Shown here: positions 17,389 through 24,657 of the stretch, in pieces
Position numbering within the stretch: position 1 is the stretch's first letter
Layout of the letters: the number at the start of each line of letters is the position of its first letter
Source of the DNA: Botrimarina mediterranea
Lineage (GTDB): Bacteria > Planctomycetota > Planctomycetia > Pirellulales > Lacipirellulaceae
Assembly: GCF_007753265.1 (NCBI RefSeq)
Contig: NZ_CP036349.1
Location: 4,869,363-4,933,362 of the forward strand
Length of the DNA: 64,000 nt
Direction: 5' to 3'
Translations under genes and position numbers: made by a program
Notes under the pieces: model-generated
The model's database searches: none
Seen by the model: the letters and a program-made list of their open reading frames with translations, nothing else
What the model was told of the DNA's origin: nothing

Positions 17389-19521
17389 TCACAGCCGGAA
17401 CAGGACCTTCATCCGGATGAAGTCCACCAAGTCATGCAGGTACGCGTAAGCGATGCTCGCACGGCCGCAGTGGACGCGGGCCTTCACCTCGGCGCCCACC
17501 TTGGGGTCGAGGATCGCCTCGCGGAACTCGCTCTGATCGAATTCGACCGTCAGCAGCACGGTATTCCCTTCGTCGCCACGGACCTCCGCCGAGGCGGCGA
17601 TGTTCTTCTCCGTCAACTTGCCGGTGAACGTCTTGTCGGTCGTCGTTGCTAGCAAGAAATCGACGTCCACCGACTTGTCCGGCGAGTCGTTGATCGCCTT
17701 GGTGATGTGGCCGAGCCGCTTGTCGGGCATCTCGACCTCGACGATCCAGTTTCCCTTCGGGTCGGCGATTTCCATCAAGACTTGGCCGCGGTTGACCGGA
17801 CGGTTCTCCAATCGCTCCTCGACCCGCGACGTGATCACTTGGCCGGTCATCGGGCTGAGGACTGATAGCAGCTGCTGCTTCTTCTCGAGCAGCGCCAGCT
17901 CGGCCTTCGAGGCGATCAGCTGTTCATAGAGCGTCGCCCGGCGGGCCTGCTTCTGCGACCGCTCTTCGGGCGTCAAGTTCTCGCTCCGCTGGCTGGTGAG
18001 CTGGCGGTCGATCTCAAGGTATTCACGGTTGGCGGCGTTTAGCTCACCGCGCGTCCGCTCCAAGTCTTTGCCGAGGTCGATGTTCTTCAGCTCGACCAGG
18101 ACTTCGCCTTTCTCGACCAGTGAGTCGTCGGTCACGTGGAGCTCATCGACGGTCCCTTCGATCTCGGTGAAGACGTTCGCCACGTCTTGCGGCCGCAGCT
18201 TGCCGTCCCCCTCGATCAAGAAGTCCTTCTGCACCAGCAGGGCCGCGGCGATGGCGCCGACGATCAGGCCGGTCACCAGCACCGTTTTGGGCAACGTGTG
18301 GCGGCGGAACATCCACGTCGATTTGCCCAGCGCCTTCCAGACGGGCATCAGGAAGAGCCCCTCGTGCTCCAGGGCGTTGCCCAGCGCCGTCTCGCTGTGT
18401 GTCCGCACCACGTCGACGCGCTGCGTGAAGCCGTCGGCGATGCGGTTGTCGACCATCTGCTCGACGATGAGCGCGCCGATGACCTCGCCCTCACGGCGGC
18501 CGCCCTTGCGGAGGTCTTCTTCGGTCGCCTCGGGATCGACGCCCCGGCGGTCCACCAGCGGCAGGATCGCCATCGCCTTGGTCTGCGACTCATCGACGTA
18601 AGCGTCGATCGCCTTCTCGACCTGCGGCGCGAGCTTCGAGGTGTCGCCCGTGTACCAAACGTCCTCGCGCGTCTTCGCCGCAGCGCGGGCGACTTTGGTG
18701 AGCAGCGTCGAGACGTTCGACCGGGTGTCGAAGACGTCCTGCCCACTGATCGCTTGGATCTTGAGCCGCCCGCCGTGGCCGACGGCGACCGTCACTCGGT
18801 CGGCGCCAATCAGCCGGCGGCCCTCGTTGGCGATCGTGAACGCGCTCTGCTTCACGTCGAGCCGGTCGTGCGCCAGCCGTGTGAACGACTCGAGCTGGTC
18901 CCACAGACCCTGCTTGTCGGCGAGATGCGCGAGACGCCGGCCCCGGAGGTAATCGCCGGCGAGCTGGCAGACCTGGAGCAGGAAGTTCAGGTACCCCTGC
19001 TGCACCGCGGGCCGGGCGCCGGGGCGCTGGAAGACCTCGACGATGCCCTGCGCGCCCTGGTCGTTGTGGACCGGAGCGAGCACGAGCAGGAAGTCGGTGG
19101 CGTTGGCGGGGAGGTGCTCGGCGCTGGCCGAATCGATCACCTCGCCCTCGGCGCTAAAACCCGACCGCGGCGGCGCCACCAAGCCCTCTTTGAAACCGGG
19201 CCCCACCGGGGCCGACAGCACTCGGTGCAGCAGCCGGCCGTGCTGCTCTTGGGCGATCGGGTTCTCCGCCAATCCGGTCTGGCGGAGGTTGATCTGGTAC
19301 CCGAGCTGCATCTGGCCGGTTTCGGAGACCGTCCAGATCGCCCCGCCGGGCGCTTGGAGGGCCGAGACGACCTTGTTCAGAAATTCTTCGTAATAGACAT
19401 CCGGCGAGACGTCCTGGCGGGACAGCTCGGAGATTTGGCGGACGATCGACTCGATCTCGGCCTTAGCGCGGCGGATCGCGTCGTCGTCGGGTGCGGCGGA
19501 TGATGGCGAGACCTGGGACAC
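17389..19521 (-). CDS. GAF-domain HlyD-family membrane-fusion protein
   Basis: 710 residues, GTG start. Residues about 30-180 and 195-390 are cytosolic and contain one or two GAF-like sensor domains (IANEGRRLIGADRVTVAVGH... AMAILPLVDRRG). A single membrane span follows at about 410-430 (VLVTGLIVGAIAAALLV). Residues 440-710 are the periplasmic HlyD part: lipoyl half near GTVDELHVTDDSLVEKGEVL, coiled coil 480-560, second half LSPMTGQVIT. A sensor domain on the cytoplasmic side of an adaptor is unusual and suggests that a ligand gates assembly or transport (inference). It is the first gene of the three-gene operon; its TGA overlaps a possible GTG of the next gene. Confidence 0.85.
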   Translation of the reverse strand: MSQVSPSSAAPDDDAIRRAKAEIESIVRQISELSRQDVSPDVYYEEFLNKVVSALQAPGGAIWTVSETGQMQLGYQINLRQTGLAENPIAQEQHGRLLHRVLSAPVGPGFKEGLVAPPRSGFSAEGEVIDSASAEHLPANATDFLLVLAPVHNDQGAQGIVEVFQRPGARPAVQQGYLNFLLQVCQLAGDYLRGRRLAHLADKQGLWDQLESFTRLAHDRLDVKQSAFTIANEGRRLIGADRVTVAVGHGGRLKIQAISGQDVFDTRSNVSTLLTKVARAAAKTREDVWYTGDTSKLAPQVEKAIDAYVDESQTKAMAILPLVDRRGVDPEATEEDLRKGGRREGEVIGALIVEQMVDNRIADGFTQRVDVVRTHSETALGNALEHEGLFLMPVWKALGKSTWMFRRHTLPKTVLVTGLIVGAIAAALLVQKDFLIEGDGKLRPQDVANVFTEIEGTVDELHVTDDSLVEKGEVLVELKNIDLGKDLERTRGELNAANREYLEIDRQLTSQRSENLTPEERSQKQARRATLYEQLIASKAELALLEKKQQLLSVLSPMTGQVITSRVEERLENRPVNRGQVLMEIADPKGNWIVEVEMPDKRLGHITKAINDSPDKSVDVDFLLATTTDKTFTGKLTEKNIAASAEVRGDEGNTVLLTVEFDQSEFREAILDPKVGAEVKARVHCGRASIAYAYLHDLVDFIRMKVLFRL

Positions 19522-19846
19522 AGTCCGTCAAGGTTACAGCAATCCTCTGGATTCCGCCCGGTCGATGTGCCAGGAACCGGCGCCCCTCTAGCTTGCTACG
19601 TCGTCACAACCCCACCGGGCCGGGCCCGGGGCCGGTTATGCCGATTTCGCCCGCGGTTTATGCGGCCTGAGCTAGTGCAAGCGGCCTAGAATTGTGTAGA
19701 CTCTTACGGTCTGGCCGGCCCCCCGAGCGCTTGTAACGCGCCCAAGCAGGGCCGCCGTCATAGAGTTCTCCCGCACATTACCCCTACACCTTACTCGTGT
19801 CGGGCCGTCTCCCTAGACGGCCCCCCTTTCCCGGTTACCGGACCGC
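19522..19846. other. Divergent intergenic region upstream of infA
   Basis: 325 bases between the GAF-HlyD gene and infA, which are divergent, so both promoters should lie here. I see no repeat family or RNA gene. A GC-rich palindromic stretch CCGGGCCGGGCCCGGGGCCGG occurs around 19616-19637. Confidence 0.45.
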
Positions 19847-20077
19847 ATGGCGAAGCAGAAAGAAAAAGAAGAAGCCCTCGAAGTCGAAGGCGTGGTGACC
19901 CAGGCCCTGGCGAACACGCGTTTCAACGTCGAGATCGAAGGCGGCCACATCGTCAACGCCTACATCGGCGGCCGGATGCGTAAGCACTACATCCGGATCG
20001 TCCCGGGTGACCGGGTGCGCGTCGAGCTTTCTCCCTACGACCTGACCAAGGGCCGCATTACCTACCGCGAACGCTAA
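19847..20077 (+). CDS. infA: Translation initiation factor IF-1
   Basis: 76 residues forming the S1-like OB fold of IF-1: [20 protein letters not shown], then [20 protein letters not shown] and a C-terminal [11 protein letters not shown]. It binds the ribosomal A site together with IF-2 and IF-3 during initiation. Length and motifs match bacterial IF-1, with a slightly longer Lys/Glu-rich start ([12 protein letters not shown]). It is a lone gene, outside the ribosomal-protein cluster where infA often sits. Confidence 0.97.
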   Translation: MAKQKEKEEALEVEGVVTQALANTRFNVEIEGGHIVNAYIGGRMRKHYIRIVPGDRVRVELSPYDLTKGRITYRER

Positions 20078-20103
20078 AAGGGCTATCGCGAACGGTAAAA
20101 GGG
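20063..20103 (+). repeat. Short tandem duplication across the infA stop codon
   Basis: Units 20063-20082 and 20084-20103 agree at 18 of 20 positions. The first encodes the last residues and stop of IF-1; the second lies just downstream and carries a second in-phase TAA. It looks like a local 21-base duplication. Confidence 0.8.
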
Positions 20104-20388
20104 CGGCGAATGCTGGCCATTGGCGGTATCGGACCGCCGCAATGACTTATTCTTTCGGAACCGCGACCTCTCGGGAGCGTCAGACGGGCCAAGCCGATCT
20201 TCGGCGGCGCCCGCTGGACCTCCCTCCGCAGGCCGCGGTTCTGTCGTTTCAACTCCGGTCGATTCCTACGCGACGTCGTTCACGACCTTGCCAGCCCGGC
20301 AAGAAACCCGCAAGCTGTGCGAATCCCCCCAAGTGGCGTCCGTTTTCGCCGACCACTAATCACTCCACCGCCCGTTAGGACCCGCAGC

Positions 20389-22188
20389 GTGATTGCTCCC
20401 GCCCCGCGCTCCCGTACAAGTCGTCGCCTGGTAGCGTTGGCGACGCTCGTCTCGCTGACGCCGCTGGCGATCGGCCCCGCCGCCTTCGCGCAGGCCGTCG
20501 CCGCGCCTGAAGCGCCCGCCGCCCAGGCCCCGGCCGCCGTCGAGACCAAGACGATCGCCGTCGCCGCGCTGACCAACTACAACCAACTGATCAAGGAAAT
20601 CACCTTCCTTGGCGGCCTCGGTGGCAACCCGAACGCCGGCGACTGGGTCGAGGGCATGATCGCCTTCTTCACCGGCGGCCGCGGCCTCGAAGGACTCGAC
20701 AAGAACCGCCCGATCGGCGTCGTCGTCCAAACCGACGGCGCCGGCTTCGCCCCGATCGGCTGCCTGCCAATCGCCGACCTGACCCCAGTCCTTGAGCTGG
20801 CCGAGAACTTCGCCCTTGAGCCCATCGACAACGGCGACGGCGTCTACGAGCTGGAACTCCCCGAGCAGACGATCTACTTCCAGCAAGTCGGCGAGTGGAC
20901 CTTCGTTTCGAACACACCCGAAGCCCTCGCTCAGGCGCCCGCCGATCCCGCAAAGGACCTGCAAAAGCTCGTCGAGAAGTACGACCTCGGCGTCACGCTC
21001 TATTCGCAGAACCTCCCCGCGATGTACCGGCAGATCGCGCTGGAGCAACTCCGCCAGGGGATGGAAGAGGGCCTCGTCCAGCAAGAGAACGAGACCGAGG
21101 AAGAGTTCCAAGCCCGCCGTGCCCTCGCCGAGACGCAGATCGCCCAGATCAGCGACCTGATCGACGGCCTCAATGTCGTGACGATCGGCTGGTCGATCGA
21201 CGCCGAGAAGAAGCACACCTTCATCGACGCCGAGCTAACGGCCCTCGAAGGGACGGACCTCGCCCTGGCGATGACGACCTACGAGAACGCCACCAGCGGC
21301 GTCACGGGCTTCCACCGTCCGCAAGCGGCCGCCAGCTTCCTCACCTCGGGCGTCACGCCGGCGGAGCTGCTCGAGAAGCAGAAGGCCCAGAACGAAGCGG
21401 CCATCGAGATGGTCCGCTCGCAGATCGACAAGGCTCTCCAAGAGCAGATTGAAGAGGGCAAGATCCCCGACGACCCGGACGTGCAGGAGGCCATCAAGGG
21501 CGCCACCAGCGACCTCGTCGATGTCTACGCCGACATGATCCGCAACGGCCGCGTCGAGGTCGGCGGTTCGCTCGACTTGGCCGGTGAGGGCTTCGACGCC
21601 ATCGCCGCCGGTTACGTCCCCGACCCCACGAAGGTCGAGGCCGCATTCAAGAAGCTCGCCGAAGCCGCCGCCAAGGAGCCCAAGTTCCCCGGCGTCGAAT
21701 GGGCCTACGCGACCCACGCCGGCGTCACGCTCCACGGCATGACGGTCCCCGTCCCCGAAGAAGCCGGCCAGGCCCGCGAAGCGCTCGGTGAATCGGTGCG
21801 GCTGATCATGGGCGTCGGCGGCGAGCGCGTTTACTTCGCGATGGGCCCCCGCGGCGAGGAGTCGCTCAAGAAGGCGATCGACGAGTCCGCCGCCAAGGCC
21901 GGCCAGCCGATCTCGCCCCCCGGCGAGCTGATCGTCTCGGTCGGTCAAATCCTCACCGCCGCCGAGAAGGTCGCCCCGCCGAACGCCGCTCCGATGATCG
22001 GCATGATCCTCAGCGGCATGGAAGACGTCCCGGCCGGCGCCGATCGCTTGATCGTCACGAGCGAGCCGATCGACGGCGGCCTGCGGGTCCGCTACCTGCT
22101 CGAGGAGGGCGTCCTCAAGGCGATCGGCCAAGCCGCCGCCACCGCCGCCGCGATGCAGCAACAGGGCGGCGCTCCCGGCGGGTTCTGA
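20389..22188 (+). CDS. Large secreted hypothetical protein
   Basis: 599 residues from a GTG preceded by TTAGGA. The signal peptide runs through about residue 35 (RRLVALATLVSLTPLAIGPA...FAQA), then an Ala/Pro-rich spacer. The mature part is acidic, helix-rich and contains FLGGLGGNPNAGDWVEG and YELELPEQTIYFQQVGEW. Residues 330-400 are a charged helix with many Glu/Lys. I know of similar Pirellulales proteins only as uncharacterised; no enzymatic motif seen. An upstream in-frame start at 20317 would precede the signal peptide by 24 residues and was rejected. A strong terminator follows, so it is monocistronic. The 311-base gap upstream (20078-20388) has no gene. Confidence 0.8.
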   Translation: MIAPAPRSRTSRRLVALATLVSLTPLAIGPAAFAQAVAAPEAPAAQAPAAVETKTIAVAALTNYNQLIKEITFLGGLGGNPNAGDWVEGMIAFFTGGRGLEGLDKNRPIGVVVQTDGAGFAPIGCLPIADLTPVLELAENFALEPIDNGDGVYELELPEQTIYFQQVGEWTFVSNTPEALAQAPADPAKDLQKLVEKYDLGVTLYSQNLPAMYRQIALEQLRQGMEEGLVQQENETEEEFQARRALAETQIAQISDLIDGLNVVTIGWSIDAEKKHTFIDAELTALEGTDLALAMTTYENATSGVTGFHRPQAAASFLTSGVTPAELLEKQKAQNEAAIEMVRSQIDKALQEQIEEGKIPDDPDVQEAIKGATSDLVDVYADMIRNGRVEVGGSLDLAGEGFDAIAAGYVPDPTKVEAAFKKLAEAAAKEPKFPGVEWAYATHAGVTLHGMTVPVPEEAGQAREALGESVRLIMGVGGERVYFAMGPRGEESLKKAIDESAAKAGQPISPPGELIVSVGQILTAAEKVAPPNAAPMIGMILSGMEDVPAGADRLIVTSEPIDGGLRVRYLLEEGVLKAIGQAAATAAAMQQQGGAPGGF

Positions 22189-22220
22189 ACCCAAAGCCGC
22201 TGACCATGGTCCCACGAAAG

Positions 22221-22249
22221 GGGCCCGCCCAAGTGGCGGGCCCTTTTTT
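22221..22249 (+). terminator. Rho-independent terminator
   Basis: Stem GGGCCCGCC (22221-22229) pairs with 22235-22243 around the loop CAAGT, followed by six T. It ends the 20389-22188 gene. Confidence 0.9.
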
Positions 22250-22270
22250 CATGACGCCATCACGAAAGAC

Positions 22271-22378
22271 GGCGAGCCGGCGATATGAGGCGAGCCGGCG
22301 ACGTTAGTCGTCGGTGGGAAGCGGGTACCAGCGCCGAATACAAACGAATGACACCGACGACTAACGTCGCCGGCTCGC
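22271..22378. repeat. Perfect 27-bp inverted repeat, 'GCGAGCCGG' family
   Basis: Arms 22290-22316 and 22352-22378 are complementary at all 27 positions (GCGAGCCGGCGACGTTAGTC...). The 35-base loop begins GGAAGCGGGTACCAG, shared with the copy at 41557. A partial extra GGCGAGCCGGCGA lies just before it at 22271-22283. The element sits between the upstream terminator and lysA. Confidence 0.93.
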
Positions 22379-22482
22379 TACAAACGAGAACCAGCTGCGT
22401 AACCCGGGGCTCACACTCCCCACCCCGCGCGTCTACCGTAGATGCCTCCACAACCGCGTCCACCAACACGACCCCGCCCAGC

Positions 22483-23808
22483 GTGTCCCCGATCCTCACC
22501 CACTTCGCCGGCGTCCCCATCCCGCAGCTCGCCGCCGAGTTCGGCACGCCGCTCTACGTCTACGACGCTGCGATGATCCGCCAACGGGCGCGTGACCTCG
22601 CGCCGTTCGACGTGACCCGCTTCGCGCAGAAGGCTTGCTCGAACCTCTCGATCCTCCGCCTGATGCGCGACGAGGGCGTCCTCGTTGACGCGGTGAGCGC
22701 CGGTGAGATCGCCCGCGCGCTCGCGGCCGGTTACGCGCCGTCCGAGAAGGACCACGACGACGCGGCGATCGCCGCCGGCCATCACCCCGCGATCGTCTAC
22801 ACGGCCGACGTGTTCGACCGCGCCGCGATCGATACCGTCATCGAGCACGACCTGCCGGTCAACTGCGGCTCGCCCGACATGATCGACCAGTACGGCGAGC
22901 GTTGCCAAGCGCTCGGCCGGCGCCACGGCGTGACGCTACGCATCAACCCGGGCTTCGGTCACGGCCATAGCCAGAAGACCAACACGGGCGGCGAGGGCTC
23001 GAAGCACGGCGTCTGGCACACCGAGGTGGCCGACTGCGTCGCCCGCGCCGAGCGCTGGGGCCTACGCGTCACTGGCGTGCACATGCACATCGGCTCGGGG
23101 ACCGACATGTCGCACCTCCACAAGGTCGGCGAAGCGCTCGAGCGCATCGCGCTGGAGGTCGGCTCCAGCGTGCTCACCATCTCCGCCGGCGGCGGCCTCA
23201 GCACCCCCTACCGCGGCGACGAACCGCCGATCGATGTCGCTGGCTACTACAACACCTGGAACGCCGTCCGCGAAAGACTAGCCAGTGCGTTCGGCCACGC
23301 GGTGAACCTCGAGATCGAACCCGGCCGCTACCTCGTCGCCGAGTCGGGCGCCCTTCTCACCGAAGTCCGCGCCGTCAAGAAGCAAGGCACGCTCAACTAC
23401 GTCCTCGTCGACGCCGGCTTCAACAACCTCGCGCGACCGGCGATGTACGGCGCGTACCATCCTGTGTCGATGTGCCCGGCGGGGAGCGGGCAGGACAAAG
23501 AAGGTGGCTCGTCAGCAACTACTGCCGACTGCCCACCGCCGACTGCCGACTTCGTCATCGCCGGCCCCCTCTGCGAGTCCGGCGACGTCTTCACGCAAAA
23601 AGACGGCGGCATCGTCGAGGCGCGTCCGCTGCCTCAGCCCACGATCGGCGACTACCTCGTCATCGGCGGAGCCGGCGCCTACGGCTACACGATGGCGAGC
23701 AACTACAACAGCAAGCCGCTGTGCGCCGAGGTGCTCATCGAGAACGGCCAGCCAAGGCTGATCCGTCGGGCGCAGACGGTGGACGATCTCTTGGCGGCGG
23801 AGCTTTAG
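22483..23808 (+). CDS. lysA: Diaminopimelate decarboxylase (PLP, fold III)
   Basis: 441 residues from a GTG at 22483; the last step of lysine synthesis, decarboxylating meso-DAP. Motifs: AQKACSNLSILRLM (lysine-bearing KAN-like region appears as FAQKACSN), RINPGFGHGHSQKTNTGG, HMHIGSG, the Gly-rich ISAGGGLSTPY, EPGRYLV and CESGDVF (cofactor/substrate Cys of the second subunit). The conserved block before CESGDVF is interrupted by about 24 residues (AGSGQDKEGGSSATTADCPP...), encoded by a tandem repeat at 23518-23550. An in-frame ATG at 22285 lies inside a hairpin repeat and was rejected. Its TAG overlaps the TAA of the convergent small gene. Confidence 0.92.
   Translation: MSPILTHFAGVPIPQLAAEFGTPLYVYDAAMIRQRARDLAPFDVTRFAQKACSNLSILRLMRDEGVLVDAVSAGEIARALAAGYAPSEKDHDDAAIAAGHHPAIVYTADVFDRAAIDTVIEHDLPVNCGSPDMIDQYGERCQALGRRHGVTLRINPGFGHGHSQKTNTGGEGSKHGVWHTEVADCVARAERWGLRVTGVHMHIGSGTDMSHLHKVGEALERIALEVGSSVLTISAGGGLSTPYRGDEPPIDVAGYYNTWNAVRERLASAFGHAVNLEIEPGRYLVAESGALLTEVRAVKKQGTLNYVLVDAGFNNLARPAMYGAYHPVSMCPAGSGQDKEGGSSATTADCPPPTADFVIAGPLCESGDVFTQKDGGIVEARPLPQPTIGDYLVIGGAGAYGYTMASNYNSKPLCAEVLIENGQPRLIRRAQTVDDLLAAEL
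23518..23550 (+). repeat. ACTGCCGACTGCC tandem repeat inside lysA
   Basis: Three imperfect copies of a 9-12 base CTGCCGAC unit lie in frame in lysA and encode TTADCPPPTAD. The same phrase is a common spacer-type repeat in planctomycete intergenic DNA as I recall it. Here it sits in a surface loop of the enzyme, judged by the alignment to other LysA sequences from memory. Confidence 0.7.
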
Positions 23809-24077
23809 AAAGAACTTCGAGCAATACTCTCGATGTCCTCTCCAATCCTCTCGTACTTCACTTCGCAGTAGTCGCCGTCTATCGCGTTGAGCATTCTGAT
23901 AGGAGTTTCGCTTCTGTAGTCATCGACCTGCAGAATCAGGATACCCTCTTGGGGGGGAATGACTCCGTAGTCGTGAGCAACGTGGAAAAAATCGGGGCCT
24001 ACTTGCGCAATCGAAACGTCTTGATCGCTAAGGCGTAACGTCAGTCGCACATCAGCCGAGAAAGCGTTAGCTGCCAT
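23805..24077 (-). CDS. Hypothetical protein, small
   Basis: 90 residues from the ATG at 24077, or 101 from a TTG at 24110. The sequence is soluble, acidic and beta-rich (VRLTLRLSDQDVSIAQVGPD, GILILQVDD). No family recognised. It lies directly downstream of the DUF2513-type gene in the same frame, separated from it by one TGA and 4 codons, so the two are probably co-transcribed. Base composition is lower in GC than the housekeeping neighbours, suggesting an accessory gene. Its stop overlaps the lysA stop by two bases. Confidence 0.65.
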   Translation of the reverse strand: MAANAFSADVRLTLRLSDQDVSIAQVGPDFFHVAHDYGVIPPQEGILILQVDDYRSETPIRMLNAIDGDYCEVKYERIGEDIESIARSSF

Positions 24078-24122
24078 ATGCTGCTCTACTTGAAAAGAGT
24101 GTGCTTTCAAATGCCGTGCAAG

Positions 24123-24551
24123 TCAGCTCTTGGTTGCGCCGACTAAGCCGTCAATTAGAATCGACTTTACGACTTCGAATGGCAGCTCAACTAATGCTTG
24201 GCCAGCCTTGGTCCTTATCTCGTTGAGCCGTGACCGCCAGTATCCTTCGTTCCTTGCTGCAGAAAGAAACTCACATCCCTCCCACGTCAGCATCGGTCGA
24301 CTGGTAGTCCAGACGTATGCGTTGCCTGCAACACACCACTGTGCCGAGATGCCTTCGACAAGCTTGGCTTGGTTGAGAAGCCAAATGTGGTAGTTCCAAA
24401 TCTCTTCGTCGTATTGCTTCTGCTGGCTAAGCAGGGTGCCGGCTTCGATCTCCAACAACATCGATCGGATAAGGTCGAGATCTCTTTTCAATGGCGTGAA
24501 CGCCCGCGGAGCGGCTGGCTCTTTAGGTCCTTCCGAAGCTTGGTATGCCAT
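24123..24551 (-). CDS. DUF2513-like protein
   Basis: 142 residues from the ATG at 24551. The core matches what I know of DUF2513: LKRDLDLIRSMLLEIE, then NYHIWLLNQAKLVEG, and MLTWEGCEFLSAARNEGYW, a helix-turn-helix-like small protein common in prophages and accessory regions. Function unknown. Possible starts are TTG 24629, ATG 24617, ATG 24551 and a TTG just before KRDLD at about 24494, which would match the usual family N-terminus. The gene is divergent from the methyltransferase and followed by a small ORFan. Confidence 0.75.
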   Translation of the reverse strand: MAYQASEGPKEPAAPRAFTPLKRDLDLIRSMLLEIEAGTLLSQQKQYDEEIWNYHIWLLNQAKLVEGISAQWCVAGNAYVWTTSRPMLTWEGCEFLSAARNEGYWRSRLNEIRTKAGQALVELPFEVVKSILIDGLVGATKS

Positions 24552-24657
24552 ATCGGTAACCCGTACAGGCTCCAATTCCCTAAACGTGACATTGGTGCGG
24601 CCTACGAAGGAATCCATCGCCTTTTCCAAGGGTGGCTTAACCTATACGCTAGCGTCT

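Noticed and set aside
22285-22482. Upstream ATG as the start of lysA
   Set aside because: The extra 66 residues are encoded by an inverted repeat and non-coding DNA, and the LysA family starts near the GTG at 22483.
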